From Ochrobactrum teleogrylli (lineage in GTDB: Bacteria > Pseudomonadota > Alphaproteobacteria > Rhizobiales > Rhizobiaceae), in NCBI RefSeq assembly GCF_006376685.1, contig NZ_VEWL01000004.1, positions 186,001 through 250,000 on the forward strand: a stretch of 64,000 nt of DNA. The letters run 5' to 3'. The notes beneath the pieces are model-generated. The model did no database searches and was not told where the DNA came from. It worked only from the letters and a program-made list of their open reading frames with translations. The position numbers and the translations under genes were made by a program. This document shows, piece by piece, positions 17,533 to 26,516 of the stretch (positions within the stretch are counted from its first letter, which is position 1; every line of letters starts with the position of its first letter).

Positions 17533-17561
17533 GATGTGATCACATAGATGTGATCACATAG
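17533..17561. promoter_or_regulatory. Tandem 14-bp repeat carrying two TGTGATCACA palindromes
   Basis: GATGTGATCACATA occurs twice back to back (17533-17546, 17547-17560). Each copy contains the perfect palindrome ATGTGATCACAT. The palindrome centres are 14 bases apart, not a multiple of a helical turn. It lies about 235 bases before the dehydrogenase operon, in the otherwise featureless gap 17479-17794. Likely regulator-binding sites; the regulator is unknown. Confidence 0.6.
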
Positions 17562-17794
17562 ACGATAGCGGGCTGGATTTGGCCATTTTCCGGCATTTGG
17601 CGGGCAGTTTCTTTACCGGAGGCGCGGCTTTGCGGCCCTGAATTCCCTCATGTTTTGCACAGCTAGGGTACAAGTTATTTGAACTGTTCTAGTCTGGTGT
17701 GTATCGAGCGCTATGTTTTTCTTAATCGCGCCATGCGGTTTCATTTCAGAAAAGCATCCCTCCGTCTTACCCACCTAACTGGCAGGAAACGACA

Positions 17795-18496
17795 ATGACT
17801 GACCTCCCCGGATATCCGAGTCGTCGCAGTTTTCTGAAAGCCTCCGCAGCAAGCGTCATGCTTTCAGGACTGGCTGTCTCAGCCCAGGCTGAACCGAAGA
17901 CGCCCCCGGTTCCGCTCGAAGACTATGAACGCCAATATTTTAACGATCTCGAATGGGCATTTATCCTTGCCGCGACGGCGAGGCTGATCCCGTCGGATGG
18001 CGATGGCCCCGGTGCCCTTGAAACCCGCGTCCCTGTCTTCATCGATCTCCAGCTTGCCGGAGATTATGGCCGTGCCGATGACTGGTACATGGTTGGTCCG
18101 CACGATCCGTCGGCTGATCCGACCCGCGGCTGGCAGACCCCGCTCAACCCGGCGCAGATTTACCGTCAGGGCATCCCGGCCTTCAATGGCTGGTGCGAGC
18201 AGAAATATAGCGCCGCTTTTACCGCTTTGACCCCTGAACAGCAGGACGAAGCGCTGACCGCTCTTCAAAAGGGCGAGGTTGGTTTGCAGCCGGAACTGCG
18301 CGAGTTCTTCGCGCTGCTGCTCCAGAACACCAAGGAAGGCTATTTCGCCGACCCGATGTATGGCGGCAATCACGGCATGCAGGCCTGGACCTATATCGGC
18401 TTCCCCGGTGCGCGCGGCAGCTACAAGGAATGGGTTGAGCGCTACAATGTGGCCTACCCGCTGGGTCCGGTTTCGATCAAGGGCGAAAGGGCTTAA
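17795..18496 (+). CDS. Gluconate 2-dehydrogenase-type gamma subunit (subunit 3 family), Tat-exported
   Basis: Small subunit (233 residues) of a membrane-bound FAD/cytochrome c dehydrogenase. A twin-arginine signal (SRRSFLKASAASVMLSG) marks export of the folded enzyme, and the body matches the gluconate 2-dehydrogenase subunit 3 family (EWAFILAATARLIPSDGDGPG, then NHGMQAWTYIGFPGARGSYKEW). In this family the subunit carries the Tat signal for the flavoprotein made from the next gene, only 2 bases downstream. The exact sugar-acid substrate is not readable. Confidence 0.87.
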   Translation: MTDLPGYPSRRSFLKASAASVMLSGLAVSAQAEPKTPPVPLEDYERQYFNDLEWAFILAATARLIPSDGDGPGALETRVPVFIDLQLAGDYGRADDWYMVGPHDPSADPTRGWQTPLNPAQIYRQGIPAFNGWCEQKYSAAFTALTPEQQDEALTALQKGEVGLQPELREFFALLLQNTKEGYFADPMYGGNHGMQAWTYIGFPGARGSYKEWVERYNVAYPLGPVSIKGERA

Positions 18497-18498
18497 CC

Positions 18499-20268
18499 AT
18501 GGCACGTCAGGAAAAGAAGAAAGACGTGGTCATTGTCGGTCTCGGCTGGACCGGCTCCATTCTGGCAATGGAACTGGCGCAGGAAGGCCTTGACATCGTC
18601 GCGCTGGAACGTGGCCACGATCAGAATACCGTGCCAGATTTCAAATATCCGAACATGATCGACGAACTGAAATACGGCGTGCGTCTCAAGATGATGCAGC
18701 GCGCCAGCCAGCAGACCGTCACCGTGCGCCGCCATGCGGATGAAAACGCGCTGCCTTACCGCAGCTTCGGTTCGTTTCTGCCGGGCAACGGCGTGGGTGG
18801 TGCGGGCACGCACTGGAACGGCCTCAACTGGCGTCCGCAGGCCGAAGAACTTAGACTGCGTTCTCACGTGCGCGAGCATTGGGGCGAGCAGATCATCCCG
18901 GAAGACATGCTTCTGGGCGATTATCCTGTCACCTATGACGAGATGGAACCCTTCTTCGACCGCTTCGAGCGCGTCGCCGGTATTTCCGGCAAGGCCGGTA
19001 ACATCAAGGGCAAGATCGTTGAGGGCGGCAACCCGTTTGAGGGCTGGCGTTCGAACGAATACCCAATGCCCCCGATGAAGACGACCTGGGACGGTCGCAA
19101 ATTTGCCGATGCGGCAAAAGCCGCCGGTTACCACCCGTTCCCATCGCCGGGGGGCATTGCTTCGACGGCCTATGTCAATGAATATGGCATGCAGATGGGA
19201 CCGTGCAATCATTGCGGTTTCTGCGAGCGCTATGGCTGCTATCAATATTCGAAGTCGTCGCCGCAAACGACGATCCTCGATGCGCTGAAGCGGATGCCAA
19301 ACTTCTCTTATCGCACGGAATCGGAAGTGTTGCGCGTTGAAATGGCCCCGGATGGCAAGACCGCAACCGGCGTAACCTATTTCGACGACAAGACGCAGGA
19401 AGAAGTCTTCCAGCCTGCCGATCTCGTCATTTTGTCGTCGTTCCAGCTGAACAATGTGCATCTGGCGCTGCTGTCGGGCATCGGACAGCCTTACGATCCG
19501 GCAACGGGCGAAGGCGTGACGGGCCGTAACTACGCCTATCAGCTGACCGGCGGCGTGACGCTGTTCTTCAAGGATGAGGAATTCAATCCGTTCATCGGTA
19601 CTGGCGCTAACGGCATGTGTATCGATGATTTCGGCATCAACCAGATCGATTTCGGTCGTGAGGGCTTCATCGGCGGTGCCTATTGGCGCACGGGCCAGAC
19701 CAACGGCCAGCCGATCCGCAGCATGACGCTGCCCTCCGGCACGCCTGGCTGGGGCGCTGGCTGGAAGAAGGCGATTGCCGAATGGTATGGCCATTCGATG
19801 AACATCGGAACGCATGGTTCCGTCATGTCCTACAAGACCAACCATCTCGATCTCGACCCGACCTACAAGGACCCGCACGGTCGTCCGCTGATGCGCATGA
19901 CCTTCAACTGGAATCCGAATGATATCCGGATGACCCAGTTCATGAAGACCAAGGCGGAAGCGCTGGCCAAGACCATGAATCCGGACCTGATACAGTCCTC
20001 CTTCAAGAAGGAAGGTGCGCAGTTCGATGTTCGTCCCTATCAGACGACGCATACGACCGGTGGGCACATCATGTCGGAAAATGCACGTGAGGGCGTCGTC
20101 AATCGCTTCTCGCAGGCATGGGACAAGCACAATGTGTTCATGCTTGGCGCGGGTAACTTTGTGCAGAACACTCAGTACAACCCGACCGGCTTGCTCGGCG
20201 GCCTTGCTTACTGGACCGCACATGCGATCCGCACGCAGTATCTTTCCAATCCGCGTCCGCTGGTTTGA
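18499..20268 (+). CDS. GMC-type FAD dehydrogenase large subunit (gluconate 2-dehydrogenase alpha-like)
   Basis: Catalytic flavoprotein of 589 residues that oxidises a sugar or sugar acid on the periplasmic side. The FAD-binding motif GLGWTG lies at about residues 14-19, and the GMC signature region is around GNGVGGAGTHWNG. A cysteine cluster (CNHCGFCERYGC, about residues 235-246) resembles the Fe-S-like cluster of cytochrome-linked GMC dehydrogenases. The C-terminus (GAGNFVQNTQYNPTGLLGGLAYW) carries the family's conserved end. It has no own signal, consistent with hitch-hiking on the Tat signal of the gamma subunit. Confidence 0.9.
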   Translation: MARQEKKKDVVIVGLGWTGSILAMELAQEGLDIVALERGHDQNTVPDFKYPNMIDELKYGVRLKMMQRASQQTVTVRRHADENALPYRSFGSFLPGNGVGGAGTHWNGLNWRPQAEELRLRSHVREHWGEQIIPEDMLLGDYPVTYDEMEPFFDRFERVAGISGKAGNIKGKIVEGGNPFEGWRSNEYPMPPMKTTWDGRKFADAAKAAGYHPFPSPGGIASTAYVNEYGMQMGPCNHCGFCERYGCYQYSKSSPQTTILDALKRMPNFSYRTESEVLRVEMAPDGKTATGVTYFDDKTQEEVFQPADLVILSSFQLNNVHLALLSGIGQPYDPATGEGVTGRNYAYQLTGGVTLFFKDEEFNPFIGTGANGMCIDDFGINQIDFGREGFIGGAYWRTGQTNGQPIRSMTLPSGTPGWGAGWKKAIAEWYGHSMNIGTHGSVMSYKTNHLDLDPTYKDPHGRPLMRMTFNWNPNDIRMTQFMKTKAEALAKTMNPDLIQSSFKKEGAQFDVRPYQTTHTTGGHIMSENAREGVVNRFSQAWDKHNVFMLGAGNFVQNTQYNPTGLLGGLAYWTAHAIRTQYLSNPRPLV

Positions 20269-20279
20269 GGAGAACGGTG

Positions 20280-21638
20280 ATGAAAACTTTTCTTCGCATA
20301 ATCGGTGTTCTCCTCGTTCTCGGTATCGTCGCGCTGCTGGCATTCCTGTTCGTTCCCGTTCAGCTTACCAAGCCGACGAAGGAACTGGCCGCTGACTGGA
20401 AACCGGCCAAGGGGCAGGGCGAATATGTCATGTATGCGTCCGACTGCATGGCCTGCCATACGGCCGATGGCGGCAAGCCGTTTGCTGGTGGTCGCGCCAT
20501 TGCAAGCCCGATGGGCACTATCTGGACGACCAATATTACGCCGGACAAGGAAAGCGGCATCGGAAACTGGACGCTCGATCAGTTCCGCGCCGCGCTCTAT
20601 GACGGTATTCGCGCCGATGGCGCGCATCTTTACCCGGCCATGCCTTACGAAAACTATCGCAAGCTGACCGAAGAAGATGTTCGTGCTCTCTACGATTACT
20701 TCATGCACGATGTGCAGCCGGTGAAGAACGAGGTCCAGCAGACCGAACTGGGCTTCCCGTTCAATATGCGCTTCGGCATCCGCGCCTGGAACTGGCTCGC
20801 GCTGACGCATAAGGCTGGCTTTACGCCCGCAGGCAAGAACGAGGCGCAGGAGCGCGGCCAGTATCTGGTCGAAGGTCCGGCGCATTGTGCGGCCTGCCAC
20901 AGCCCACGCAACAGCTTCATGGCGCAGGATGGTGTCAGTGCGGGCGACAAGAACTTCCTGTCGGGCGGTGTCATCGACGGTTGGAACGCGCCTGCGCTGC
21001 GCGGCCCGCAATCGGCTCCACAGAAATGGTCGGTCGAGGAAATGGCCACCTATCTCGCAACGGGTCGCAATTCCTATTCGACCGCAAACGGCGAAATGGG
21101 TCTGGTGGTCGAGCATTCACTCCAGCACCTGACGGATGCCGACAATCTCGCGATTGCTGCTTTCCTCAAGGGTGTCGATGGGGCGACTGTCGAGGTTCCG
21201 CAGAGCTTCGCGGCCAAGGTTTCCACGGCGCTTCCGGCAGCACCTGCCGATGCCGCTGGCGAAGCAACCGCGAAGATGCTGACGGAAGCCTCTCCGGACA
21301 TGCCGGTGGGTGCGCGTCTTTATCTCGACAATTGCGCTGCCTGCCACTTCGTGACCGGCAAGGGTGCGCCGGGAATTTTCCCGGAACTGGCTGACAATGA
21401 TCTGGTGACAGGTTCGGAAGTGAAGCCGCTGATCTCGGTCATCCTGCACGGTGCCGAAGTGCCATCGACGGCAAAGCGTCCGATGCGTCTTGTGATGCAG
21501 GGTTATGCCGATCGCCTGACGGATCAGGAAGTGGCTGACCTTGCCTCCTTTGTTCGCTCCGCATGGGGCAACAAGGCGGGCGCGGTTTCGGCTGGTGATG
21601 TGGCTGCGGTTCGCAAGAGCGAAGCAGCAGCGCACTGA
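20280..21638 (+). CDS. Triheme cytochrome c subunit of the membrane-bound dehydrogenase
   Basis: 452-residue cytochrome that takes electrons from the flavoprotein and passes them to ubiquinone. An N-terminal hydrophobic signal/anchor (about residues 5-25) precedes three heme-attachment motifs, CMACH (about 56), CAACH (about 202) and CAACH (about 351), the layout of gluconate/sorbitol dehydrogenase subunit II. ATG at 20280 behind GAGGAG, 11 bases after the flavoprotein gene. The three genes form one operon. Confidence 0.92.
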   Translation: MKTFLRIIGVLLVLGIVALLAFLFVPVQLTKPTKELAADWKPAKGQGEYVMYASDCMACHTADGGKPFAGGRAIASPMGTIWTTNITPDKESGIGNWTLDQFRAALYDGIRADGAHLYPAMPYENYRKLTEEDVRALYDYFMHDVQPVKNEVQQTELGFPFNMRFGIRAWNWLALTHKAGFTPAGKNEAQERGQYLVEGPAHCAACHSPRNSFMAQDGVSAGDKNFLSGGVIDGWNAPALRGPQSAPQKWSVEEMATYLATGRNSYSTANGEMGLVVEHSLQHLTDADNLAIAAFLKGVDGATVEVPQSFAAKVSTALPAAPADAAGEATAKMLTEASPDMPVGARLYLDNCAACHFVTGKGAPGIFPELADNDLVTGSEVKPLISVILHGAEVPSTAKRPMRLVMQGYADRLTDQEVADLASFVRSAWGNKAGAVSAGDVAAVRKSEAAAH

Positions 21639-21660
21639 TCTGTCGCAGAATTTGCAGAAG

Positions 21661-21694
21661 AATAGGCGGCGGCGCGAAAGCTCCGCCGCCTATT
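21661..21694. terminator. Bidirectional-type terminator after the cytochrome gene
   Basis: AATAGGCGGCGG / CCGCCGCCTATT, twelve base pairs with a 10-base loop, then TCTTTC. It ends the dehydrogenase operon and overlaps the last codons of the convergent DUF1801 gene. Confidence 0.75.
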
Positions 21695-22097
21695 TCTTTC
21701 GCGCTGGCTTTGCGCTGTTGAGCGTGATGGCGGCGCGAACGAGCGCGGTGAGCGCATCGGCGTCGATCTCTTCGCCTTCACGAATATCGATGGCCCGGCG
21801 CACATTGCCTTCGAGACTGGAATTGAACAGACCGCTTGGGTCGTCCAGCGATGCACCTTTGGCGAAAGTCAGTTTGACGACCTGCTTATAAGTCTCGCCT
21901 GTGCAGATAATGCCATCGCGCTCCCATACGGGTACGCCGCGCCATTTCCATGTTTCAATGATTGCCGGATCGGCTTTGGTGATGATGGCGCGAACTTTGG
22001 CCAGCGTTTCGCCTCTCCAGTCGGCAAGCTCCGCGACGCGCTTATCGATCAGGCGCGAAGCAGAGATGTTTTCATCAGCTGTCGGCATTTTGTTCAT
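21690..22097 (-). CDS. DUF1801 domain protein
   Basis: 135-residue cytoplasmic protein with the DUF1801 (YdhG-like) pattern: ETLAKVRAIITKADPAIIETWKWRGVPVW, then CTGETYKQVVKLTFAKGA. Members have a small alpha-beta fold and no agreed biochemical role. It is a single gene between two convergent units. Family assignment is firm, function unknown. Confidence 0.8.
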   Translation of the reverse strand: MNKMPTADENISASRLIDKRVAELADWRGETLAKVRAIITKADPAIIETWKWRGVPVWERDGIICTGETYKQVVKLTFAKGASLDDPSGLFNSSLEGNVRRAIDIREGEEIDADALTALVRAAITLNSAKPARKK

Positions 22098-22186
22098 TTT
22101 CGGTCCTCCTCCATTCCACCCGCGAGGATGTTAGAACACGGGAAGCCGAAAAATGAAACGGCTTTGCATTAGGCGCCCCTTATGCT

Positions 22187-23623
22187 TCAGCGCCAGAATT
22201 TCTTGGCGTCGAGAACATCGTCGAGCGCCGTCTGCGCCTTTTCGATCAGCTGTTTTTTATCGGCATGGAAGATCAGGTTCTGAGCCTCCGGCGTTTCTTC
22301 AATGCCGTATTGTTTCAGCACATCGTGGCCGATGGCCAGATCGTTGAGCGCACCCAGCCGGTCTTGCAGCGCTTCCATTGCCTTGTTGAAATTCTTGTAC
22401 CGGCGCAGCCCCCGCTTGTCGGCAAAGAGTGGTGCGAAGAATTCTGCCGCATAACGCAATTTCTTCGCGTCTTTTCGAGCCTCATGCCGGTGTTCATCGT
22501 CGATTTCAGCAAGGTCGCGACCGTGCTTCTTGAGCTTCTTGCGCATCCGGTCGAGCGCTTTTGCGGCAAAATCTTCGACGGGCTTTCCACCGTCGGGATG
22601 TTTGGCATAGTCACCGCAGAGCAGCCATTCGTTGAAGTCGAGCATCAGCGCTCGGCTGCGATCCGACGCAAGTGCTTCGACGATTTCGGCATAGCTGCCC
22701 TTGCGGGCGGTCTCCAGTTTTTCCCACAGTTCTCCATCGGCGGCCTTCAGCAGAAGCACATCCAGATTGCGGGCATCGCCAAGTGTGTTGGCCAGCCAGC
22801 GGAATTCGTCCGAAAATCGCTTTGCATTTTCATCCAGCAGGGGTTTGAAAAGTGACAGCGCCGAGCGCAGCCGCCGGATGGCAACGCGCGCCTGATGCAG
22901 GCTGCCCGCATGTCCCTTTTGCAGCAGCAAGGTCTCGTTCAGGCGAAACTGCCGAAAGCAGGAAAGCGCAATCATGCGGAAACCTTCATCCGCAGTTAGG
23001 CGCGGCTCCAGACCGATTGCTTCGGCCTTGGCGGCATTGCGCATGGCCGACAATAAACGGTAGCCGCGTTCCGATTTGGATTGAACGCCAATCTTCACCG
23101 GGACGATTGCATTGATCTTGCGGGCGAGGGCGAAAAGCTGGCGTGGATCGCCGCCTTTCAGTTCCAGTTCGATCTCGTGAAAGGGCGCCTGCCTGTCGCC
23201 CGCCATGACGATCCCGGTATCGGCAGCCACTTCGATGCTGGAGGTGCCTTCGGTCAGGTTCCAGATGCGGCGGTTGGTGACAACTTCAAACTGCACGACA
23301 AGATTGCGTTCGATCGGGCCGAAGCGGTTGAGAAGTGGGCTGTTATAGTCGAACACGGGCGTGTTTGTTCGCGCCGGGGTTTCCCATTCGGAACGGGCGA
23401 AAAGCGAGGCGTTGGAGCCGGTCGCCTTTACGGTCTGGATGGTTTTCTCGCCGGAGCGGCGGATGCGCAAGGTGAAACCATTATCGAAAAGCCGGCAATC
23501 GCCTGTGTCGAAATAAACCGAGTGCAATTCCCGCGTGGCGGCAGGCTGCCCCAAAAAGCTGGAGAGCGCGATCTTTTCGAGATCGGCAGGGGAAATTTCG
23601 AGCTTCAGTTCGATTTCGGTCAA
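22187..23623 (-). CDS. CYTH-CHAD domain protein (triphosphate-tunnel enzyme, ygiF-like)
   Basis: 478-residue cytoplasmic protein with two domains. The N-terminal CYTH domain (about residues 1-200) starts with the metal-binding EIELKLE motif and shows the alternating charged strands of a triphosphate tunnel. The C-terminal CHAD domain (about 210-478) has conserved histidines (QARVAIRRLRSALSLFKP, HEARKDAKKLRYAAEFF). Such fusions hydrolyse inorganic triphosphate or bind polyphosphate. It stands alone. Confidence 0.88.
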   Translation of the reverse strand: MTEIELKLEISPADLEKIALSSFLGQPAATRELHSVYFDTGDCRLFDNGFTLRIRRSGEKTIQTVKATGSNASLFARSEWETPARTNTPVFDYNSPLLNRFGPIERNLVVQFEVVTNRRIWNLTEGTSSIEVAADTGIVMAGDRQAPFHEIELELKGGDPRQLFALARKINAIVPVKIGVQSKSERGYRLLSAMRNAAKAEAIGLEPRLTADEGFRMIALSCFRQFRLNETLLLQKGHAGSLHQARVAIRRLRSALSLFKPLLDENAKRFSDEFRWLANTLGDARNLDVLLLKAADGELWEKLETARKGSYAEIVEALASDRSRALMLDFNEWLLCGDYAKHPDGGKPVEDFAAKALDRMRKKLKKHGRDLAEIDDEHRHEARKDAKKLRYAAEFFAPLFADKRGLRRYKNFNKAMEALQDRLGALNDLAIGHDVLKQYGIEETPEAQNLIFHADKKQLIEKAQTALDDVLDAKKFWR

Positions 23624-23755
23624 TGGCGAACTCCTTATAGCCAGCCCCGACGACGCCTGTTCCGACTAACTAATAGAAACTTCTGTCAGTCTCATGACGA
23701 AGATTATGCCAGATTCACTTGAACCTCGCCTATGATGTTCTGTGTATTGGCTCTA

Positions 23756-24778
23756 TCAGCTGTTTTCAGGAACCCGCGTGGCGGAATCTCTTAAGATCAG
23801 TTCAACCGGCCAGAGTTCGTGGATATCGGTCGCGGCGCGACCGTCGAGAATGTCCATCAGAAGATCGGCGCAGCGTTTGCCCGCCGCCCGCATGGATGAG
23901 CGCGTCGCCGCCAGCGACGGCACCATATTTTCGGCACTGAGGAAGGAGATAACATCGTCATGGGCGATGACTGAGATATCCTTGCCGATGGTCAGCCCGA
24001 ACGAGCGCGCCGCGCGATAGATGCCAAGCGCCGTCATCATCGACCCGGCAACAAAGGCGGTCGGGCGCGGGTTGCGCTCCAAGAGCTTGAGTGCAAGGCG
24101 ATAGCCGATTTCGTCGGTAAAATCGCCATGCTCCACCAGATCGGGATCGAAGGGAACGCCTCTGCTTTCCAGCGCCTTGCGATAGCCTTCGTCGCGGTGG
24201 AGCGAAAATGTGAAGCCATAGCGCCCGTTGATCATCGCGACACGGCGATGCCCAAGATCCAGCAGATGCGCCGTCGAGCGACAGACCGCGCCTTCATTGT
24301 CGATATCCAGCCAGGCATGCGGAATGTCGGTTTCCGAACGTCCATGCACCAGAAACGGCATGCCGAGTTCATGCAGCAGCCGAATCCGCTCATCATTCGG
24401 CTTCGGTGAGGTCACGATGATTGCATCGACCCGGCGACTTGTCGCGAGGCGGCGGCAAATCTGAACTTCATCATCCGTACCATTGTGGGAAATTGGGCTG
24501 ACGAGAATATCCACCTCATCCTGACTGAGCCGCTCGGCCATGCCGCGCATGAATTCTGCAAAATGAAATTCGCTGTTGCGCCCCATCACGACGCCGATGG
24601 CTCCGGCACGCCCGGTTGCAAGCCTGACCGCATTTTCATTGGGGCGATAACCGAGACGAACGGCTTCATCCATCACCCGCTTGCGCGTGCTCTCGGCGAC
24701 TTCAGGATAGCCGCTTAATGCACGACTGACGGTCGTGGCTGAAAGCCCCAGTTGTTTGGCAAATTCACGAAGTTTCAT
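23756..24778 (-). CDS. thuR: LacI family regulator of the trehalose locus, ThuR-like
   Basis: 340-residue repressor. Helix-turn-helix at the very N-terminus (MKLREFAKQLGLSATTVSRALSGYPEVAESTR), hinge AVRLATGRAGAIGVVM, then a sugar-binding effector domain. It is divergent from thuEFGKAB, as thuR is in Sinorhizobium and Agrobacterium, and several LacI-like half-symmetric sites lie in the shared gap. I infer it represses the transporter until trehalose or a related disaccharide appears. Confidence 0.85.
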   Translation of the reverse strand: MKLREFAKQLGLSATTVSRALSGYPEVAESTRKRVMDEAVRLGYRPNENAVRLATGRAGAIGVVMGRNSEFHFAEFMRGMAERLSQDEVDILVSPISHNGTDDEVQICRRLATSRRVDAIIVTSPKPNDERIRLLHELGMPFLVHGRSETDIPHAWLDIDNEGAVCRSTAHLLDLGHRRVAMINGRYGFTFSLHRDEGYRKALESRGVPFDPDLVEHGDFTDEIGYRLALKLLERNPRPTAFVAGSMMTALGIYRAARSFGLTIGKDISVIAHDDVISFLSAENMVPSLAATRSSMRAAGKRCADLLMDILDGRAATDIHELWPVELILRDSATRVPENS

Positions 24779-24892
24779 TTGGCATGTCGAGTTGAGAGGC
24801 GGGCAAGGCGGCGGGATTATAGCCGCTTCCTTGCGATTAACAATCGGCGTGCCCGTCGCAGAGCGACGTGGCTGATTATCATTGTGCTATAA

Positions 24893-24914
24893 ATCCAAAC
24901 CGCTTTCAAGTTTG
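24893..24914. promoter_or_regulatory. Candidate ThuR operator, copy 1
   Basis: A 22-base stretch with core AAACCGCTTTC (LacI-like AAA-CG-TTT symmetry around the central CG), matching 18 of 22 positions in a second copy at 25089-25110. It lies near the thuR start. Confidence 0.5.
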
Positions 24915-25054
24915 TTTCAAAAAGAAGCATCAAACCGCGTTCGCGTCAGGCGCGCAAGGCCATCGTCCGACGAACGTGTCTTTCTCAAGATATTGAAAGA
25001 TATAGAAATATATGAAGAGGTCCAAACCCTGTTCATTTTGCGAGAATCTGTTGC

Positions 25055-25060
25055 TTGACA
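25055..25060 (+). promoter_or_regulatory. Consensus -35 box of the thuE promoter
   Basis: Perfect TTGACA. No good -10 is visible at 16-18 bases (candidates CAACTT or ACTTTT), so an activator or relaxed -10 may be involved. Operator copy 2 starts 28 bases downstream, where a bound repressor would block initiation. Confidence 0.45.
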
Positions 25061-25088
25061 GAAATGCGGTCCTCTGCAACTTTTTGCT

Positions 25089-25125
25089 ATCCAAACCGTT
25101 TTCGATTTTGAACAACCGCTTACAG
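25089..25125. promoter_or_regulatory. Candidate ThuR operator, copy 2 plus a weaker third site
   Basis: 25089-25110 repeats the copy-1 sequence with core AAACCGTTTTC. Immediately after, CAACCGCTTACAG (25112-25124) resembles a degenerate third site. All lie between the -35 box and the thuE start. The remaining 24779-25146 sequence shows nothing else. Confidence 0.5.
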
Positions 25126-25146
25126 AATGGATGGGAGGAGGGAACA

Positions 25147-26412
25147 ATGAAATCAATAAAGGGAATGCTCACGGCCTGCGTGGCTTTGGGCCTTGCGACA
25201 GTCAGCGCACAGGCGGTGGAAATTTCGCTCGCTGCCAATTCGACGGGCAACAACATCAAGTTCTTGCAGGACCAGATCGTCAAATTCGAGAAGGATACCG
25301 GCAACAAGGTCAATATCGTTTCGATGCCGCCGTCATCGAGCGAACAGTTCAGCCAGTATCGCCTGTGGCTGGCGGCAGGCAATGCGGATATCGACGTCTA
25401 TCAGACCGATGTGGTCTGGGCACCGCAATTGTCCGACCAGTTTGTTGACCTCACCGAGGCAACGAAGGATGTCACTGCTGCGCATTTCCCATCGATCATT
25501 GCATCGCAGACCGTCAATGGGAAGCTGGTCGCGCTGCCGTTTTATACGGATGCGCCCGCCTTGTTCTACCGCAAGGATCTTCTCGAAAAATACGGCAAGC
25601 CGGTTCCCAAAACCTGGGATGAAATGACGGCGACCGCCAAGGAAATCATGGATAAGGAGCGCGCCGACGGCAAGTCCGATCTCTGGGGGTTTGTCTTTCA
25701 GGGCAATGCCTATGAAGGGCTGACCTGCAACGCGCTTGAATGGATCAAGTCGTCGGGCGGTGGTCAGATCGTCGAGGCCGACGGCACGATTTCGATTAAT
25801 AATGAGAAGGCCGCCGCAGCCATCGACCGCGCCAAGGGCTGGATCGGATCGATCTCGCCGCAAGGCGCGCTGGCCTATCAGGAAGAGGAATCGCGCGGTG
25901 TCTGGCAGACCGGCAATGCGGTCTTCATGCGCAACTGGCCCTATGCCTATGCGCTGGGCAACAGCGCCGATAGCGGCGTGAAGGGCAAGTTCGACGTTGC
26001 TCCACTGCCTGCTGGCGCCGATGGAGATGCTCCATCCTCCACACTTGGCGGCTGGAATCTTGCAGTGTCCAAATATTCGACCAAGCAGGAAGCAGCCATC
26101 GCTCTGGTGAAATATCTGGCCTCGCCGGAAGTGCAGAAGGTGCAGGCGGTCGAGATTTCGCGCCTGCCGACCATCGAAGCGCTTTACGACGACAAGGATG
26201 TCATTGCGGCGCAGCCTTTCATGGCCAATTGGAAGCCGATTTTCCAGAATGCCGTGCCGCGTCCGTCGGCTGCGACGAAGGTGAAGTATAATGAAGTGTC
26301 GTCAAAATTCTGGACGGCGGTTCACAAGACACTCTCCGGCAACGGAACGGCTGCGGAGAATCTCGAATTGCTTGAGGTCGAGCTGACCGAGCTGGAAGGT
26401 TCCGGCTGGTAA
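25147..26412 (+). CDS. thuE: Trehalose/disaccharide ABC transporter substrate-binding protein ThuE
   Basis: 421-residue periplasmic receptor of the MalE-like family. Signal peptide at residues 1-23 (MKSIKGMLTACVALGLATVSAQA), then VEISLAANSTGNNIKFLQDQI and the typical mid-region ALPFYTDAPALFYRKDLLEKYG. I chose the ATG at 25147 behind GGGAGGAGGGAACA; the longer open frame lacks a signal. The gene order E-F-G-K-A-B with divergent LacI gene is the known trehalose/maltose uptake locus of rhizobia, which supports the ligand assignment. Confidence 0.9.
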   Translation: MKSIKGMLTACVALGLATVSAQAVEISLAANSTGNNIKFLQDQIVKFEKDTGNKVNIVSMPPSSSEQFSQYRLWLAAGNADIDVYQTDVVWAPQLSDQFVDLTEATKDVTAAHFPSIIASQTVNGKLVALPFYTDAPALFYRKDLLEKYGKPVPKTWDEMTATAKEIMDKERADGKSDLWGFVFQGNAYEGLTCNALEWIKSSGGGQIVEADGTISINNEKAAAAIDRAKGWIGSISPQGALAYQEEESRGVWQTGNAVFMRNWPYAYALGNSADSGVKGKFDVAPLPAGADGDAPSSTLGGWNLAVSKYSTKQEAAIALVKYLASPEVQKVQAVEISRLPTIEALYDDKDVIAAQPFMANWKPIFQNAVPRPSAATKVKYNEVSSKFWTAVHKTLSGNGTAAENLELLEVELTELEGSGW

Positions 26413-26516
26413 GGACCGATCAAGCCGCGTTCGGGTTGTCCTCCCAAGCCCCGCCCATCCCCTAGGTGGGCGACCCGAACGCTCATATTCCTCTGGGCAG
26501 GACCAAGAGCTGGATC

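Noticed and set aside
18493-20343. 616-residue minus-strand open frame
   Set aside because: Exact antisense of the GMC flavoprotein, with no recognisable motif.
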